64,000 bases of DNA from Bacilli bacterium (GCA_022647725.1 JALCLG010000001.1:750931-814930); one strand, 5' to 3'; shown: positions 43,893 through 54,040, counted from the first letter of the stretch. Translations and numbers: made by a program. Notes: generated by a model from the letters alone, not told the origin.

Positions 43893-45134
43893 TTAACGAA
43901 CGATGGTTTCGGCTTTACGACCTTTGGCTCGACCTTTTTTGAATTCGAGCTCGCCTTTGCTGATCGCGCCGACCGGGCAAACATGAGCGCAGAGTAAGCA
44001 GCCCACGCAATGGTCGTGGTTGCATTTCGGCTTCCGACTCTCCGGATCCCACTCCATTGCCTGATGGGCGCCATCGTAACAGGAAATGACACAGCGGCCG
44101 CAACCCACGCACTGATCTAGGTCGATTGAGGGATAGATTTTATAGTCGCGGTTCAACTTCTCGGCCGGAATGATGTTCTTATTGGCGAGACCAACCAAAT
44201 CCTCGAGATGGTCGACCCCCTGCTCTTCCATGTAATGCATCAGACCGTTCTTCATATCTTCGACGATCCGGTAGCCATACTCCATGATGCTGGTGGTGAC
44301 TTGAAGGGTCTTGGCTCCCAAGAGGATGAACTCGGCCGCATCGATCCAGGTTTCAATGCCGCCGATCCCAGAGATTTGGACGTCTGAGATCGCCTGGCGC
44401 ATCTGCTGGATGAAACGAAGGGCAATCGGCTTGACCGCTTTGCCTGAGTAACCGGAGATGGACGATTTCCCATCGATGATCGGCATCCCGATATGACGCT
44501 CGAGATCGAGTGAACAAATCGATTTCACGGTGTTGATGGCAGCGATCCCGTCCGCCCCGCCGTCGAGGCAGGCTTTGGCGACCGGAACCATGTCGGTGAT
44601 GTTTGGGGTCATCTTTGCCATGAACGGCAACTTGCTCCCCCGCCGAACCGCCGCGCAGTACTTTTGGCAGAGTTCAGCGTTGCTTCCGACATCGCTTCCC
44701 ATCGCGTGGGAGGTCATCTGCGGGCACGAGAAGTTGAGTTCGAGCATATCGGCGCCGGCCGCGGTAGCGAGGGCCGCAAGCTTTTCCCATTCCTCTTCAT
44801 TCGCCCCCATGATCGAGGCGATCAAGACTTGATGGGGGTATTTTTCTTTCAAACGACGAATATCCCGGAGGTTATCTTCCAGGGGGTGTTCGGCAATCTG
44901 CTCCATATTCTTAAAGCCGACGAACGGTGTCGACTCCTTGCCGAGTTTGTCGAAACGCGGCGAAACCTCGTCGGCGATAAAGAAGCCGATCGTCTTAAAG
45001 ACAACGCCGCCCCAGCCAGTGTCATAGGCTTTGGCGCACATGTCGTAGCAATTGCCGACGGGCGAAGCGCTCAAGCAAAACGGATTCGGGAACTTCACGC
45101 CTAAGAAATCGATCGATAAATCCTTGTTGATCAT
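43893..45134 (-). CDS. preA: NAD-dependent dihydropyrimidine dehydrogenase, subunit PreA
   Basis: 413 residues from the ATG at 45134 (GGAGG upstream, inside the end of preT). FMN-binding dihydroorotate-dehydrogenase-like barrel ([14 protein letters not shown], the active-site LNFSCPQM near 130, GIGGIETW near 255), then a C-terminal 2[4Fe-4S] ferredoxin domain (CVGCGRC and CVGCLLC with the following Cys-Pro). With PreT it reduces uracil and thymine to the dihydro forms; gut-bacterial PreTA also inactivates 5-fluorouracil. Confidence 0.93.
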   Translation of the reverse strand: MINKDLSIDFLGVKFPNPFCLSASPVGNCYDMCAKAYDTGWGGVVFKTIGFFIADEVSPRFDKLGKESTPFVGFKNMEQIAEHPLEDNLRDIRRLKEKYPHQVLIASIMGANEEEWEKLAALATAAGADMLELNFSCPQMTSHAMGSDVGSNAELCQKYCAAVRRGSKLPFMAKMTPNITDMVPVAKACLDGGADGIAAINTVKSICSLDLERHIGMPIIDGKSSISGYSGKAVKPIALRFIQQMRQAISDVQISGIGGIETWIDAAEFILLGAKTLQVTTSIMEYGYRIVEDMKNGLMHYMEEQGVDHLEDLVGLANKNIIPAEKLNRDYKIYPSIDLDQCVGCGRCVISCYDGAHQAMEWDPESRKPKCNHDHCVGCLLCAHVCPVGAISKGELEFKKGRAKGRKAETIVR

Positions 45135-45135
45135 T

Positions 45136-46347
45136 TTATTTGCCTCCGATTGCGGCTTCAACGGCATAAGCGGCGGCTTTACCCGTCCTTACCGCATAGA
45201 CCACGGTCTTCTCGCCATGGGCGATATCGCCCGCCAAGAAGATCTTGCCATGGTCTTCTCCTTCGCCTTTGTCTAAAACCAAGTCCGTCAAATCGCCCAA
45301 AGCGGTGACTTGACCGACGGCTAAAATGATCAAATCGGCTTTGACCGTAACAGTGCTTTCCTTGAAACGGTGTTTGAAACCGACCACGCCTCTTTCATAG
45401 CTGACGGGAACGTAACCATCGAGGATCGACACCCCCAGCCTTTGGGCGCCTTGCAGTTCTTTTTTGCTGGCCTTGAATTCCGCGAAAGTCTCGTAGACCA
45501 CATCCGTGACCTGGGGGACGCCCAAAAGCTTCAAACTTGTCACCGTATCCATGGCGACATCACCGCCGCCAATCACGAGGACACTCTTGGGCAAAGCGAT
45601 TTTGCCTTGAGCGGTTTTTACCTCCGCCAAGAAATCAACCGCATTCTTGACGTTCTTCACCCCCTGGAATAGAGGAAGGGTCTTTCCTTGGGTTTGGCCA
45701 AGGGCTAAGACGACCGCGTCAAATTTCGTTTTGAGCACTTCCAACTTGGCTTGATCGACCTTCTGACCCAAATGAAACTTCACACCCAGGTCGGCGATTC
45801 GCTGAACTTCGCTAGCCACCACCGCATTCGGCAAACGGTATTCGGGGATGCCATAACGGAGATAGCCACCCGCTTCTTTCCGTTCATCATAGATTTCGGT
45901 CGCATAGCCTAATTTCGCTAAGGTGGCGGCCGCGCTTAAACCGGCCGGCCCCGCGCCGACAATTGCGACTTTTTTGCCATTTGGTTGGCCTTTTGCAAGG
46001 ATTTTCATTCCATGGGCAGTTTCGTAATCGGTGAGGAATTGTTGAATCTTGCCAATCTCAATCGGCCGATCGATCCCGCTGCGAGAGCAACCTTTTTGGC
46101 AATAGCGTTCGGTCGGGCAAGCCCGGGCGCAGATCGCGCCTAAGGGATTGTTCTCGCGAATCGTCTCCGCCGCTCCTTCATAGTTAAGGAAACGGGCGCT
46201 GCGAATGAACTTGGCCGGATCGGTTCCGGCGGGGCAGTCTTTCGAACAAGGGGCGTCTAGACAGAGAAGGCAACGGTCGACTTCTTCATTGAGCGTTTTC
46301 AAAGAGAGCTGCTCTTCGAATGGCTGGATGTATTTGCAATTATCCAT
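45136..46347 (-). CDS. preT: NAD-dependent dihydropyrimidine dehydrogenase, subunit PreT
   Basis: 403 residues. N-terminal Fe-S cluster domain ([16 protein letters not shown] and the later [15 protein letters not shown]), FAD site [10 protein letters not shown] at about 131-140, NAD(P)H site GGGDVAMD at about 270, and a C-terminal GDIAHG. It passes electrons from NADH to PreA. First gene of the operon, one base before the preA ATG. A cre-like operator precedes it, suggesting carbon-catabolite control. Confidence 0.93.
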   Translation of the reverse strand: MDNCKYIQPFEEQLSLKTLNEEVDRCLLCLDAPCSKDCPAGTDPAKFIRSARFLNYEGAAETIRENNPLGAICARACPTERYCQKGCSRSGIDRPIEIGKIQQFLTDYETAHGMKILAKGQPNGKKVAIVGAGPAGLSAAATLAKLGYATEIYDERKEAGGYLRYGIPEYRLPNAVVASEVQRIADLGVKFHLGQKVDQAKLEVLKTKFDAVVLALGQTQGKTLPLFQGVKNVKNAVDFLAEVKTAQGKIALPKSVLVIGGGDVAMDTVTSLKLLGVPQVTDVVYETFAEFKASKKELQGAQRLGVSILDGYVPVSYERGVVGFKHRFKESTVTVKADLIILAVGQVTALGDLTDLVLDKGEGEDHGKIFLAGDIAHGEKTVVYAVRTGKAAAYAVEAAIGGK

Positions 46348-46375
46348 GGATAAACCTCCGATTTAGTTTACGCTT

Positions 46376-46389
46376 TGTAAGCGCTTACG
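46376..46389 (-). promoter_or_regulatory. cre-like operator upstream of preT
   Basis: TGTAAGCGCTTACG, fitting the CcpA cre consensus (TGWAANCGNTNWCA) except for the last base. It lies 29 bp before the preT start codon, within the promoter region. A TTGAAA at about 46400 is the best -35 candidate. The remaining 46390-46618 shows no gene. Confidence 0.65.
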
Positions 46390-46618
46390 CAAGGCTTTCA
46401 ATCTCACTTTACCGATTTACCTTTTTATTTTTCGAAAAGTCAGCCTTTTCAGAGACGACACGGACAAGAAACGATGCGTGTTTTTGCCCGAAAAACAGGC
46501 TGGGTTTTTGGCATTTTTTGCCGATGGATTCATCCTAAGACAATTCGCGCGTGAACCCTCGCTTCTTTGAAAGACTTCTCGGCTAGGACGATCATCTCCT
46601 TTCGATAAGCCAAAAAAA

Positions 46619-47807
46619 ACGTATATAGGAGCAAATGAAAGGTAAGAACCCCGCCGTGGTATAATCCCATCGCCAAACAACTAGAGGAAGTTGGGAGGCG
46701 CCCCGGGATCTGGTTGTTTGGCAATAATGGCCCTTTCCCTCGGGACGCCCCCCAATTTCCCGGAAAGGGATTTTTTCATGCTCACGAGGGACGACGTATC
46801 CGCGATGCCGGACGCCGATTTGGGGTCGCTTTTGCTGATGCTGCAAGCTGAGAAGGAGAGGCGGGCGAAGGCCGCCGCCAAGCTTGAGAAAGCCGCCCTT
46901 TCGCGGAAGGCGAAAAGGGATCTGAGATGCCCGGCATGCCATTCGCCGCTCCGCCTCGACGGACGCAGGGCCGACGGTGTCCAAAGATACCGTTGCCCAT
47001 CCTGCGGGAGGAGATTCTCCGACGCCTCCGCCACATCGCTCTCGGGCTCCAAGCTGACGCCCGACAAGATCAAATCGATCGTCGCGATGGTGATGCTCGG
47101 ATCGCCGGACTGGGTGATCGCCTGGGTCTGCGGGGTCGACGCAAAAACCGCTCAGTATTGGAGGGACCGATGCCTCGACGCCGCCGAGGGATGGTCGGGG
47201 GAATCCGAGCTTTCCGGCCATGTCTGGATCGATGAGATGAGGTTCGCCCCCACGAGGGCATCCGGATTCGTCGACGGGGTCTGGGTGACCTACGCCGGGA
47301 GGATCTCCAGGGACGCCTACATGGAGGTGGCCTTCGATTCGCGCGGCCGCGGCTTCTGCGATGTCTACGCCAAGCTCGGGACGCCCTACGGCAGCTCGGT
47401 CGAAAGATGCTTGGAGGGCCGAGTCGCCGAAGGGTCAAAGCTCACCCACGACGGGGCGCATTGCCACAACGCGGCGATCAGGAAGCTCTCCCTCGGCGAC
47501 GACTGGGTCAAATACGCGCCGGGAGACAAAGAATACAAGGCCAAGATGGCCCCCATGAACAACCTCTGCTCGTACCTGAGGTTCAACTTCGAGAAGCACA
47601 GGGGCATCAAATTCGCCAAGCTCGCCGCCTACGGGGACCTGTTCATGTACCAATATTTCCATGTTAGGAAATACGGCTTTCGGGCGACGATCGATTATCT
47701 CTTCTCGAGGGTCTGCGGCACGAAAAAGAGCCACAACTTCAGGGACGGATTCAGGAAAACGTCGACGTGGTGAGGATTGCTCGCCTTTCATTTGCTCCTA
47801 TATACGT
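46619..47807 (+). mobile_element. IS1595-like insertion sequence, copy 2
   Basis: 1,189 bp with the same 24-bp inverted repeats and apparently the same sequence as copy 1 at 16279-17467. Inserted between the preT promoter region and the pepT terminator, beside an A8 tract on the left. No target duplication seen. Confidence 0.88.
46778..47773 (+). CDS. IS1595-like DDE transposase, copy 2
   Basis: 331 residues, identical to the product of 16438-17433, with the same zinc ribbon, acidic core blocks and upstream hairpin set. Both copies are intact, so either could be the active source. Confidence 0.85.
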   Translation: MLTRDDVSAMPDADLGSLLLMLQAEKERRAKAAAKLEKAALSRKAKRDLRCPACHSPLRLDGRRADGVQRYRCPSCGRRFSDASATSLSGSKLTPDKIKSIVAMVMLGSPDWVIAWVCGVDAKTAQYWRDRCLDAAEGWSGESELSGHVWIDEMRFAPTRASGFVDGVWVTYAGRISRDAYMEVAFDSRGRGFCDVYAKLGTPYGSSVERCLEGRVAEGSKLTHDGAHCHNAAIRKLSLGDDWVKYAPGDKEYKAKMAPMNNLCSYLRFNFEKHRGIKFAKLAAYGDLFMYQYFHVRKYGFRATIDYLFSRVCGTKKSHNFRDGFRKTSTW

Positions 47808-47821
47808 TCAAAAATCAAAAG

Positions 47822-47866
47822 AAAAAGACGAGTTTTTATCTCTCAAAGAGAGACACTCGTCTTTTT
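47822..47866 (-). terminator. Terminator of pepT
   Basis: Stem AAAAAGACGAGT/ACTCGTCTTTTT (47822-47833, 47855-47866) with an inner ATCTCTC/GAGAGAC helix; a T-rich tail on the minus strand. Also symmetrical enough to act in both directions. Confidence 0.8.
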
Positions 47867-47879
47867 GTAAACGCTTACA
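47866..47879. promoter_or_regulatory. Perfect cre-like palindrome behind pepT
   Basis: TGTAAACGCTTACA matches the CcpA cre consensus in full. It lies downstream of pepT, between its stop and its terminator, and before the IS insertion it would have been about 0.3 kb upstream of preT. Confidence 0.6.
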
Positions 47880-47912
47880 CATGAACAAACCTATAGAATA
47901 TAAGGATAGTTG

Positions 47913-49106
47913 TTAAGCTAACATCAGCCTCTTGACAACCTCGACCATGGCTTCCATCTCTTCCTGATCGACATATTCATATGGCCCATGGCAGTTATAG
48001 TCGCCGGTGCCGAGATTGGGGCACGGCAGTCCCATAAACGCCAGCTGGCTTCCGGTGGTTCCGCCGCGGACAGCCAGATACTGATAGGGTTTCTTCAGAT
48101 CCTTGTAAACACCCTCGACTTCGGCCTGGATCTCCGGATGCTTGTCCATCACGACTTTCATGTTGTGATATTGGTTCTTGATATCCAGCTTGATGGCCTC
48201 ATAGCCCAGATGATCGTTGAGTCTTCTGGCAGTCAGCTTGGCTAAGCTGATCAGCTCCTGAATCTGATTCTCGTCAAAGGAGCGGATAATGTAATTGGCC
48301 GAGGCTTTCTCCTCGGTTCCTTTCATCGAGCAAAGGTGGAAGAAAGGCTCCTTGTCATCGGTATCTTCCGGACGGAGGAACTCCGGCAAGGCATTCTGGA
48401 AATGCATCAGGACATTGCTGGCATTAACCATCTTATCCTTGGCGGATCCCGGATGGATGCTCTTACCCGTCACCGAAACATCCATGGAGAACGCCGTAAA
48501 GGTTTCGGTGGAGATCAACGCATCCGGTCCGCCATCGACGGTATAGCCATAAAGACTCTTCACCAGCTCCATCGAGACATGCTCGGCATCGGCGCCGATT
48601 TCTTCATCGGTGGTGAAGATAATCTCCAGCGGACGATGGGCAATGTTATTGGCCAGGATCTCCGATAAGGCCGTCATGATGATGGCGATGCCGGCTTTGT
48701 CATCGCCGCCTAAAAGCGTGTTGCCATCGGTATGGATGACATGGTGTCCGACGGCTCTGGAAAGGAAGGGGAATTCCTTCGGGGAGAGGACCATGCCCGG
48801 ATGAAGAACGATTTCACCGCCCTGATAAGGGGTGATGGTGACTTTGACATCATGATCCGAGGCCTGCGGAGAGGTATCCATATGGCTTAAGAAGGCAATC
48901 TCTGCCTTGGGGCCGACGCCTGGGAACTTGGCATCAACAATTCCAAACTGATTGATAGAGATTTCAGCTGGTTTTAAGGCCTGTAGTTCGGCTAAAAGCT
49001 TCTCTGCCAGGACCAGCATTTTGGGGTCGGAGCAGGCATTGTCTTTGACATCCCCTGCCGTCGATTCGATGCTGACATAGTCTAAAAAGCGGTCTAAAAC
49101 TGTCAT
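47913..49106 (-). CDS. pepT: Peptidase T (tripeptide aminopeptidase)
   Basis: 397 residues, cytoplasmic M20 dizinc peptidase removing the N-terminal residue from tripeptides. Motifs: SHMDTSP (first zinc His and Asp, about 75), GGDDKAG (about 133), TTDEEIG (catalytic Glu, about 168), DALISTETF, and near the end RGGTTGSQL with NCHGPYEYV (last zinc His). Length is typical. AGGAGA upstream; 27 bp behind the next gene. Confidence 0.95.
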   Translation of the reverse strand: MTVLDRFLDYVSIESTAGDVKDNACSDPKMLVLAEKLLAELQALKPAEISINQFGIVDAKFPGVGPKAEIAFLSHMDTSPQASDHDVKVTITPYQGGEIVLHPGMVLSPKEFPFLSRAVGHHVIHTDGNTLLGGDDKAGIAIIMTALSEILANNIAHRPLEIIFTTDEEIGADAEHVSMELVKSLYGYTVDGGPDALISTETFTAFSMDVSVTGKSIHPGSAKDKMVNASNVLMHFQNALPEFLRPEDTDDKEPFFHLCSMKGTEEKASANYIIRSFDENQIQELISLAKLTARRLNDHLGYEAIKLDIKNQYHNMKVVMDKHPEIQAEVEGVYKDLKKPYQYLAVRGGTTGSQLAFMGLPCPNLGTGDYNCHGPYEYVDQEEMEAMVEVVKRLMLA

Positions 49107-49119
49107 AATTCTATTCTCC

Positions 49120-49135
49120 TATTTCACGTGAAATT
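49120..49135. promoter_or_regulatory. parS-like ParB-binding site
   Basis: TATTTCACGTGAAATT agrees with the Bacillus parS consensus TGTTTCACGTGAAACA in 13 of 16 bases and is perfect in the central 12. It overlaps the stop codon of the upstream gene and lies about 8 kb from oriC, where parS sites cluster in Firmicutes. Confidence 0.6.
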
Positions 49136-52100
49136 ACAACTTACTTCCGCGAATATCGTAGAGATAACGACATTCATAATACTGACCTTTGAAGCCATAG
49201 GTGATGGCAAAGTTGCCCTGACCGAGATAGGAGGTCTTCAAGGCTTCCGGTTTCAGGCCTAAGGACGGGAAGATCTCCGGTCCGATATGGATGGTCCGGC
49301 TGATCATCGAATCGATGACAGCCATGGCATTGATCTCGGCTTTGATGGCCCGCAGATCCGGATCCTTGGTTTCACTGGTCAGCTTCTCCAGATCGACATG
49401 CCGGGAGGTGGTCTTTACCTGCACCTGATCCAGCACCAAAATGGCATTCAGCTTCGACTGCTTCTTGAATTCGTTGCGGTAGGAGTTCAGAAGGATAGCG
49501 TAGCGATAGGCATCCTTCGGAGCCGATTCCACCGTGCCGTCAAAGGTGAGGAAGACGTTGTCACGGTTGGTCTGCATATCCAAAGCGGACTTCGGCGAGA
49601 AGCGTTTGAAGGTCTTCTCGATGAAGCTGATGAAGTCACTCATCGCCTGCGGATCCGGAATCGAGGTCAAGGCACCGGTGAACTTGATGAAGAGATAGAC
49701 GAGCGGCTCTTGTTTGTCCTGGGTCTTGCTGATGACATCCATCGCTGCCGAGTAATCGTAGGGATCGGTAATGAAGTCCTGACTGACTAAGCTCTTCTTG
49801 CCGTCTCTGTCGGCCAAGAAAGCAAAGGAGTGGCCGTTGGAAGCAAAGGCTTTGGTCTTATCGAGGTCAGCTAAGCTCTTGAGGTTGGCAAAGAGAAGAT
49901 TATCCAGTTCGTCGCCTTTGGCATCATCGATCTTCAGCGTGTTCCAGCCATACGGGGATTCGCTCTTGCCATAATCATCGATACGGATTTCCCGGCCGGC
50001 GAAATCGCTGACCTGATAGCTTTCCTGACCATACTTCTGCTGGAAAAGGCCCATGGCTTTGTTGGCATTGGTGGAGATGGCATCGGCAACATCCGGTTCG
50101 GGTTTGCAGACCCAATCCGGATGGTCTTCCAAGGTTTTCTTCACATTCTCATCCGTATAGGGAAGCGAAGCCGTCTTCAAAGCTTCGATCAAAGCCGGAT
50201 AGCTGTCCAGGTTTCCGCCGCGGGAGACAAAGTCCAGCTTCTGCTGCTGGTCTGTCACCGTGGCTTCGAGTTCAGTAATCTTAGTAGCGGATGCCTGATC
50301 GGAAGCCTGTTTGGCATCCGAAAGAGCAGCCAGATCATCCTGGGCCTTAATCAGCACATCCTGACGGTTTTCACCCTCTTGGGTCAGCTTCAGCAAGAAG
50401 ACTTTATCATCGCCCAGCATCTGATTGAGGGTGGTGTTGTCCTGCTGAGCCTTCGAAAGCTGAGCAGTAAGATCATCGATCTTGGCCTGCAAGGCCTGAT
50501 TATCGGCAACCAAGGCAGCCTTCTGCTCTTTCAGCTGAGCATTGGCGGCTTCGGTGAGCTGATTCTTGCCCTGCTCATTCTGCAGCGCGTTCTCTTTGAA
50601 CCGTAAGGAATCAAAGGAAATCTTCAGCTTCCCGTTTTCATCGGTCAGCGTGGTATTCAGCTTCTTCAGATCATCCTTCTCTTTGGATAAGGAGGTGACG
50701 ATGGCTTCCAGCTGGTTGGACTTGTCCTGGATGGAGGCTTCCTCAAGCGTCAGGCTGGCAGCCTGATTCTTCAAGGCGACATTCTGCTCCGAGAGGGCTT
50801 TGACCTGCTCCGACAAGGTAGCATTGGAAAGCTTTTCCTGATCCAAGGCAGACTGCAGCTTCGACTTCTCCAGTTCAGCCTGAGCCAAAGCCAAGGCCTG
50901 ATCAGCCTGGTCTTTCTTCAGCTGTTCCAGCTCAGCACTGGGCTGGGGCTGGTCGGCTTTCGTCTCATCCGGAACCTCGCTGACAGTCTCTTCGACAATC
51001 GGAGAGACGGGCTCGGCAGGTTTGGGTTCTTCATTAACAGCAGGTACTTCTGCTGGTTTGGGTTCTTCAATCGGCGTCGGCTCAGTTGGCTTGGTTTCTT
51101 CCGGCACCGGCAAAACTTCCGGCTGAGGTTCCTTAACAGCAGGTGTTTCCTCAGGCAGCGGCTCGGCAGGTTTGACTTCCTCAGCAGGCTTAGCCTCTTC
51201 CGCCGGCTTTTCCGCCACGATTGGCGTTATTTCCGGCTGAGGCTCATCCAGCGGCTTTTCGTTGACCGGAGCCACTTCCGGCTCAGGGGTGACAGCGACG
51301 GGTTTAGCTTCTTCGACGTAGTCCGGAAGCTTCCAGTCATTCGTCAGAGCGATGGGCTCGGTGACAATGTCGTTAGACGAATTGTCATTCGTCCAGGTCG
51401 CCGGAAGCGGATTCTCTTCTTTGGTTTCGGTAACGGAAGGATGTTCTTCTTCCTGCGGACGGAGAGCCGACGTCAATGGATCGTTGATGGCTAAAACAAG
51501 AAGACCGTTGTCTTCCTTGGGTTCTTCACTAACCGGAGCGGCAGGTTCTGCCGGGACTTCCGGAGCTGTCGCTTCGACAGGACGGACTTCAGACGGAGCC
51601 GGAGCTTCTTCTTTCGGTTCAGCAATAACCGGTGCAGCTTCAGGCTGGACGTCCGGTTTAACATCGCTAGGAACAGCCGCCTCAGGGATAGGTGATTCCG
51701 GAGCCGGAGTTGCTGTTTCGGCAGGTTTTGTTTCTTCGACAGGAGCAGCCTCTGCCGGCTTAGGTTCTTCGCTGGGTTTGACGTCAGCAGGCTTGGCTTC
51801 TTCGATAGGTGCTTCCAGTGTTATCGGTGCAGCGACCGGCGTCTCTTCCTGCTTTTCAGGAGCAGGAGCACTAGGTTCAGCAGGTATCGTCTCAGCTACG
51901 GGCTGGACGTCAGCCGGCTTTTCCGTCACCATCGGAGCGGCTTCCAAGGCGGGTTCAGCTTGGGCAGGTTCGACCGGAGCAGCTTCTGTTGCCACCGGAG
52001 CAGCCTCTGCGGGTTTAGTATCCGCATTCGGCGCTGTCGTTGCTGTCGGCGTCACCGGAGCATTAAGATCAAAGTTCAGATAATCCGTGCCGGTAACCGG

Positions 52101-52553
52101 CGCCGTGACCGTTGTAAAAGGCGAGACGCTCTGGGTATTATTGACCACCGGATGAGGGCGGCCGACACTGTAAAGAACCCGGTTCTCATTGAGCAGGTGG
52201 TCCTGATTCTCAGCATTGGGATCCATCGGGACCGGATTGGCTTTATCCGTCACATCATAGATACAGAAAGAGCCATAGGTCTTGCCTTTACGGACTTCAA
52301 AGAAAAGCTTGCCGATCTTGAAGGAGGGCTTGCCTTCCCGTAAGGACTTGACCTGAAGGGAGGTGATGACGAGGTTGTTAGGTGCATAGCTGCCACCTAA
52401 ATAAAGGGGCTGCTTCAGATCGACATCCCAGCCCAGGCCATGGCTGTCATCCTGAAAATCATCCCGACGTAAGGGGTGGGAGGCATAATCGTACGCTAAC
52501 GGCTGATCGCCGAAGAGCTCTTTCCAGAGCTGCAGAGCTTGTTCTTTATTCAT
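49134..52553 (-). CDS. Large Pro/Glu-rich coiled-coil protein with HNH-derived N-terminal domain
   Basis: 1,139 residues, no signal peptide. Residues about 1-115: WKELFGDQPLAYDYASHPL, then GLGWDVDLKQPLYLGG and NNLVITSL follow the layout of HNH-nuclease-like domains (GW-x-DH-x-x-P-x-x-GG, then NL), but the His of the motif is Leu here. About 160-550: a long low-complexity run rich in Pro, Ala and Glu with KPAE-type units. About 550-790: coiled coil of Gln/Leu/Lys heptads. About 800-1139: a globular domain with no recognised family. Probably a cytoplasmic structural or scaffold protein; its place next to dnaN is not evidence of a replication role. Confidence 0.6.
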   Translation of the reverse strand: MNKEQALQLWKELFGDQPLAYDYASHPLRRDDFQDDSHGLGWDVDLKQPLYLGGSYAPNNLVITSLQVKSLREGKPSFKIGKLFFEVRKGKTYGSFCIYDVTDKANPVPMDPNAENQDHLLNENRVLYSVGRPHPVVNNTQSVSPFTTVTAPVTGTDYLNFDLNAPVTPTATTAPNADTKPAEAAPVATEAAPVEPAQAEPALEAAPMVTEKPADVQPVAETIPAEPSAPAPEKQEETPVAAPITLEAPIEEAKPADVKPSEEPKPAEAAPVEETKPAETATPAPESPIPEAAVPSDVKPDVQPEAAPVIAEPKEEAPAPSEVRPVEATAPEVPAEPAAPVSEEPKEDNGLLVLAINDPLTSALRPQEEEHPSVTETKEENPLPATWTNDNSSNDIVTEPIALTNDWKLPDYVEEAKPVAVTPEPEVAPVNEKPLDEPQPEITPIVAEKPAEEAKPAEEVKPAEPLPEETPAVKEPQPEVLPVPEETKPTEPTPIEEPKPAEVPAVNEEPKPAEPVSPIVEETVSEVPDETKADQPQPSAELEQLKKDQADQALALAQAELEKSKLQSALDQEKLSNATLSEQVKALSEQNVALKNQAASLTLEEASIQDKSNQLEAIVTSLSKEKDDLKKLNTTLTDENGKLKISFDSLRFKENALQNEQGKNQLTEAANAQLKEQKAALVADNQALQAKIDDLTAQLSKAQQDNTTLNQMLGDDKVFLLKLTQEGENRQDVLIKAQDDLAALSDAKQASDQASATKITELEATVTDQQQKLDFVSRGGNLDSYPALIEALKTASLPYTDENVKKTLEDHPDWVCKPEPDVADAISTNANKAMGLFQQKYGQESYQVSDFAGREIRIDDYGKSESPYGWNTLKIDDAKGDELDNLLFANLKSLADLDKTKAFASNGHSFAFLADRDGKKSLVSQDFITDPYDYSAAMDVISKTQDKQEPLVYLFIKFTGALTSIPDPQAMSDFISFIEKTFKRFSPKSALDMQTNRDNVFLTFDGTVESAPKDAYRYAILLNSYRNEFKKQSKLNAILVLDQVQVKTTSRHVDLEKLTSETKDPDLRAIKAEINAMAVIDSMISRTIHIGPEIFPSLGLKPEALKTSYLGQGNFAITYGFKGQYYECRYLYDIRGSKL

Positions 52554-52640
52554 AAATTCTTCGCATCCATCACAAGAATTATACCAACAACCATAGGGAT
52601 AAATCAGTAAAAGGTGAAATATTTTTAGAGACAGGGAAAG

Positions 52641-52684
52641 AAAAAGGAGCCGGGGTATCAGGATTTCTCCTGACGGCCGGCTCC
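52641..52684 (-). terminator. Terminator of dnaN
   Basis: Stem GGAGCCGG/CCGGCTCC (52646-52653, 52677-52684) with an inner helix, followed by TTTTTC on the minus strand. Confidence 0.85.
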
Positions 52685-52694
52685 CAAGTCTTTT

Positions 52695-53855
52695 TTATTC
52701 GTTGAAGCTGTTCATCCGGATCGGAGTGATGATCTGGATGTTTTCCGGATCGTCGTTCTTGACCATGAACATCCGCGTCGGCGAGACAAAGACGAAGGTG
52801 ACTTTCGGCGCATTGAGTGCGCGGACAGCTGCCGTAGCGAAATCAACATTAAAGCCGATTTCAAAGACGTTTTCCGTTTCCGGTAAAACGATGGTGGACT
52901 TCTTTAACGGCACGGTGCCGTTGCCGTAATTGGTGCTCTTGGCAGACAGGGTGACGCCATTATCCTTGGAAAGGGTCAGACGGACCTGAGAATTCTTGTC
53001 TTCGGCGCTGGACATGATCTTGACGCAGTCGGCGGCGGCTAAGAACTCGCTGGTATCGATACTGACCTGATAAGGGAAGGTATCCGGAATGAGACGGTCA
53101 GCTGACGGGAAGTCTCCGCGGATCAGACGGGTCGATAAGGTCACGCCATCCGAGACAAACAAGGCACGCTGATCATCGAAGAAGATGGTGCAGTTGCCCG
53201 TCGTCGGAATGTTGGTGACCATGGCTAAAGCCTTGACGGGGCAGGTGAAGGTGAACTGAGCTTCCGGATCCGCTTCCGAAACAGCATAGCGGGCCATCCG
53301 GTAGGAATCGGTGGCCATAAAGTAAAGCTTACCGGCCTGAGCATGAAGGTTGATGCCATAGAAGAGATCCTTCGGACCGCGGGTAGCCACAGCATAGCTG
53401 GTGGCATCAAAGAGCATCTTGATATCCTTTAAGGAGACAGCAATGCCCTTCTTGTCGGTCGGAACGACCAGATCCACATCCGGATACTCTTCGCCTGCCT
53501 TGGTGATGAGGTTGAAGTCGGTGGAGCCATCGGAGATGTTGAGGAAGTTGGTATCGACCATAGATAAGGTGACAGTGTCGCCACCTAATTTAGCAACAAT
53601 ATCCAGCAAGTACTTGGCGGGTGTCTGAATCAGTCCCGGTTCAATGTTGAGGATGACGTCCTCGCCTTTCTCATTCTTGAGAGCCTGTTCAGCTTTGGCC
53701 GAGATGATGCCATCACTGGCAATCACGGAAAGCTTGTCGGCCTTGCAGTCGATGAGGAAGTTCATGAACTGAGCTTCGGCGCTCTTGACCGGAATTGCCT
53801 GTCCGACATAGGTCAGAATCCGAAGAAAATCGATTCGTCTGATAGCTAATTTCAT
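52695..53855 (-). CDS. dnaN: DNA polymerase III beta subunit, sliding clamp
   Basis: 386 residues in three beta-clamp repeats. Recognisable blocks: the FLIDCKAD strand and PAKYLLDI in domain 1, LYFMATDSYRMA in domain 2, RLIRGDFPSADRLIP in the middle, and the C-terminal IQIITPIRMNSF clamp tail. It tethers the polymerase to DNA. Normally co-transcribed with dnaA; here a plus-strand membrane gene and an IS66 copy separate them, and it has its own TATAAT at 53886-53891. Confidence 0.95.
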   Translation of the reverse strand: MKLAIRRIDFLRILTYVGQAIPVKSAEAQFMNFLIDCKADKLSVIASDGIISAKAEQALKNEKGEDVILNIEPGLIQTPAKYLLDIVAKLGGDTVTLSMVDTNFLNISDGSTDFNLITKAGEEYPDVDLVVPTDKKGIAVSLKDIKMLFDATSYAVATRGPKDLFYGINLHAQAGKLYFMATDSYRMARYAVSEADPEAQFTFTCPVKALAMVTNIPTTGNCTIFFDDQRALFVSDGVTLSTRLIRGDFPSADRLIPDTFPYQVSIDTSEFLAAADCVKIMSSAEDKNSQVRLTLSKDNGVTLSAKSTNYGNGTVPLKKSTIVLPETENVFEIGFNVDFATAAVRALNAPKVTFVFVSPTRMFMVKNDDPENIQIITPIRMNSFNE

Positions 53856-53885
53856 AAAAATTACTCCTTACAAAATGACAAGAAT

Positions 53886-53891
53886 ATTATA
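53886..53891 (-). promoter_or_regulatory. -10 box of dnaN
   Basis: Perfect TATAAT about 30 bp before the ATG with AAGGAG in between; the -35 position reads TTCCAA, weak. Confidence 0.55.
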
Positions 53892-54040
53892 GTCTTTTAC
53901 GATTGCTATTGGAACAATAATTTAGCTTAATTTTCGTTATTTTAAGCGATTCAAGACATCCTTTGGATTTTCCGTCCTTTTTCCTCATTCAAGGCAATTG
54001 CTATTACAATAGATTCTGTGTCGGAAAGGAGAAACCTGAA

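Noticed and set aside
16279..47807. Composite transposon between the two IS1595-like copies
   Set aside because: The 29 kb between them includes host genes (preTA, tag, MATE) and an independent integrative element, and the copies lack flanking duplications that would support it.
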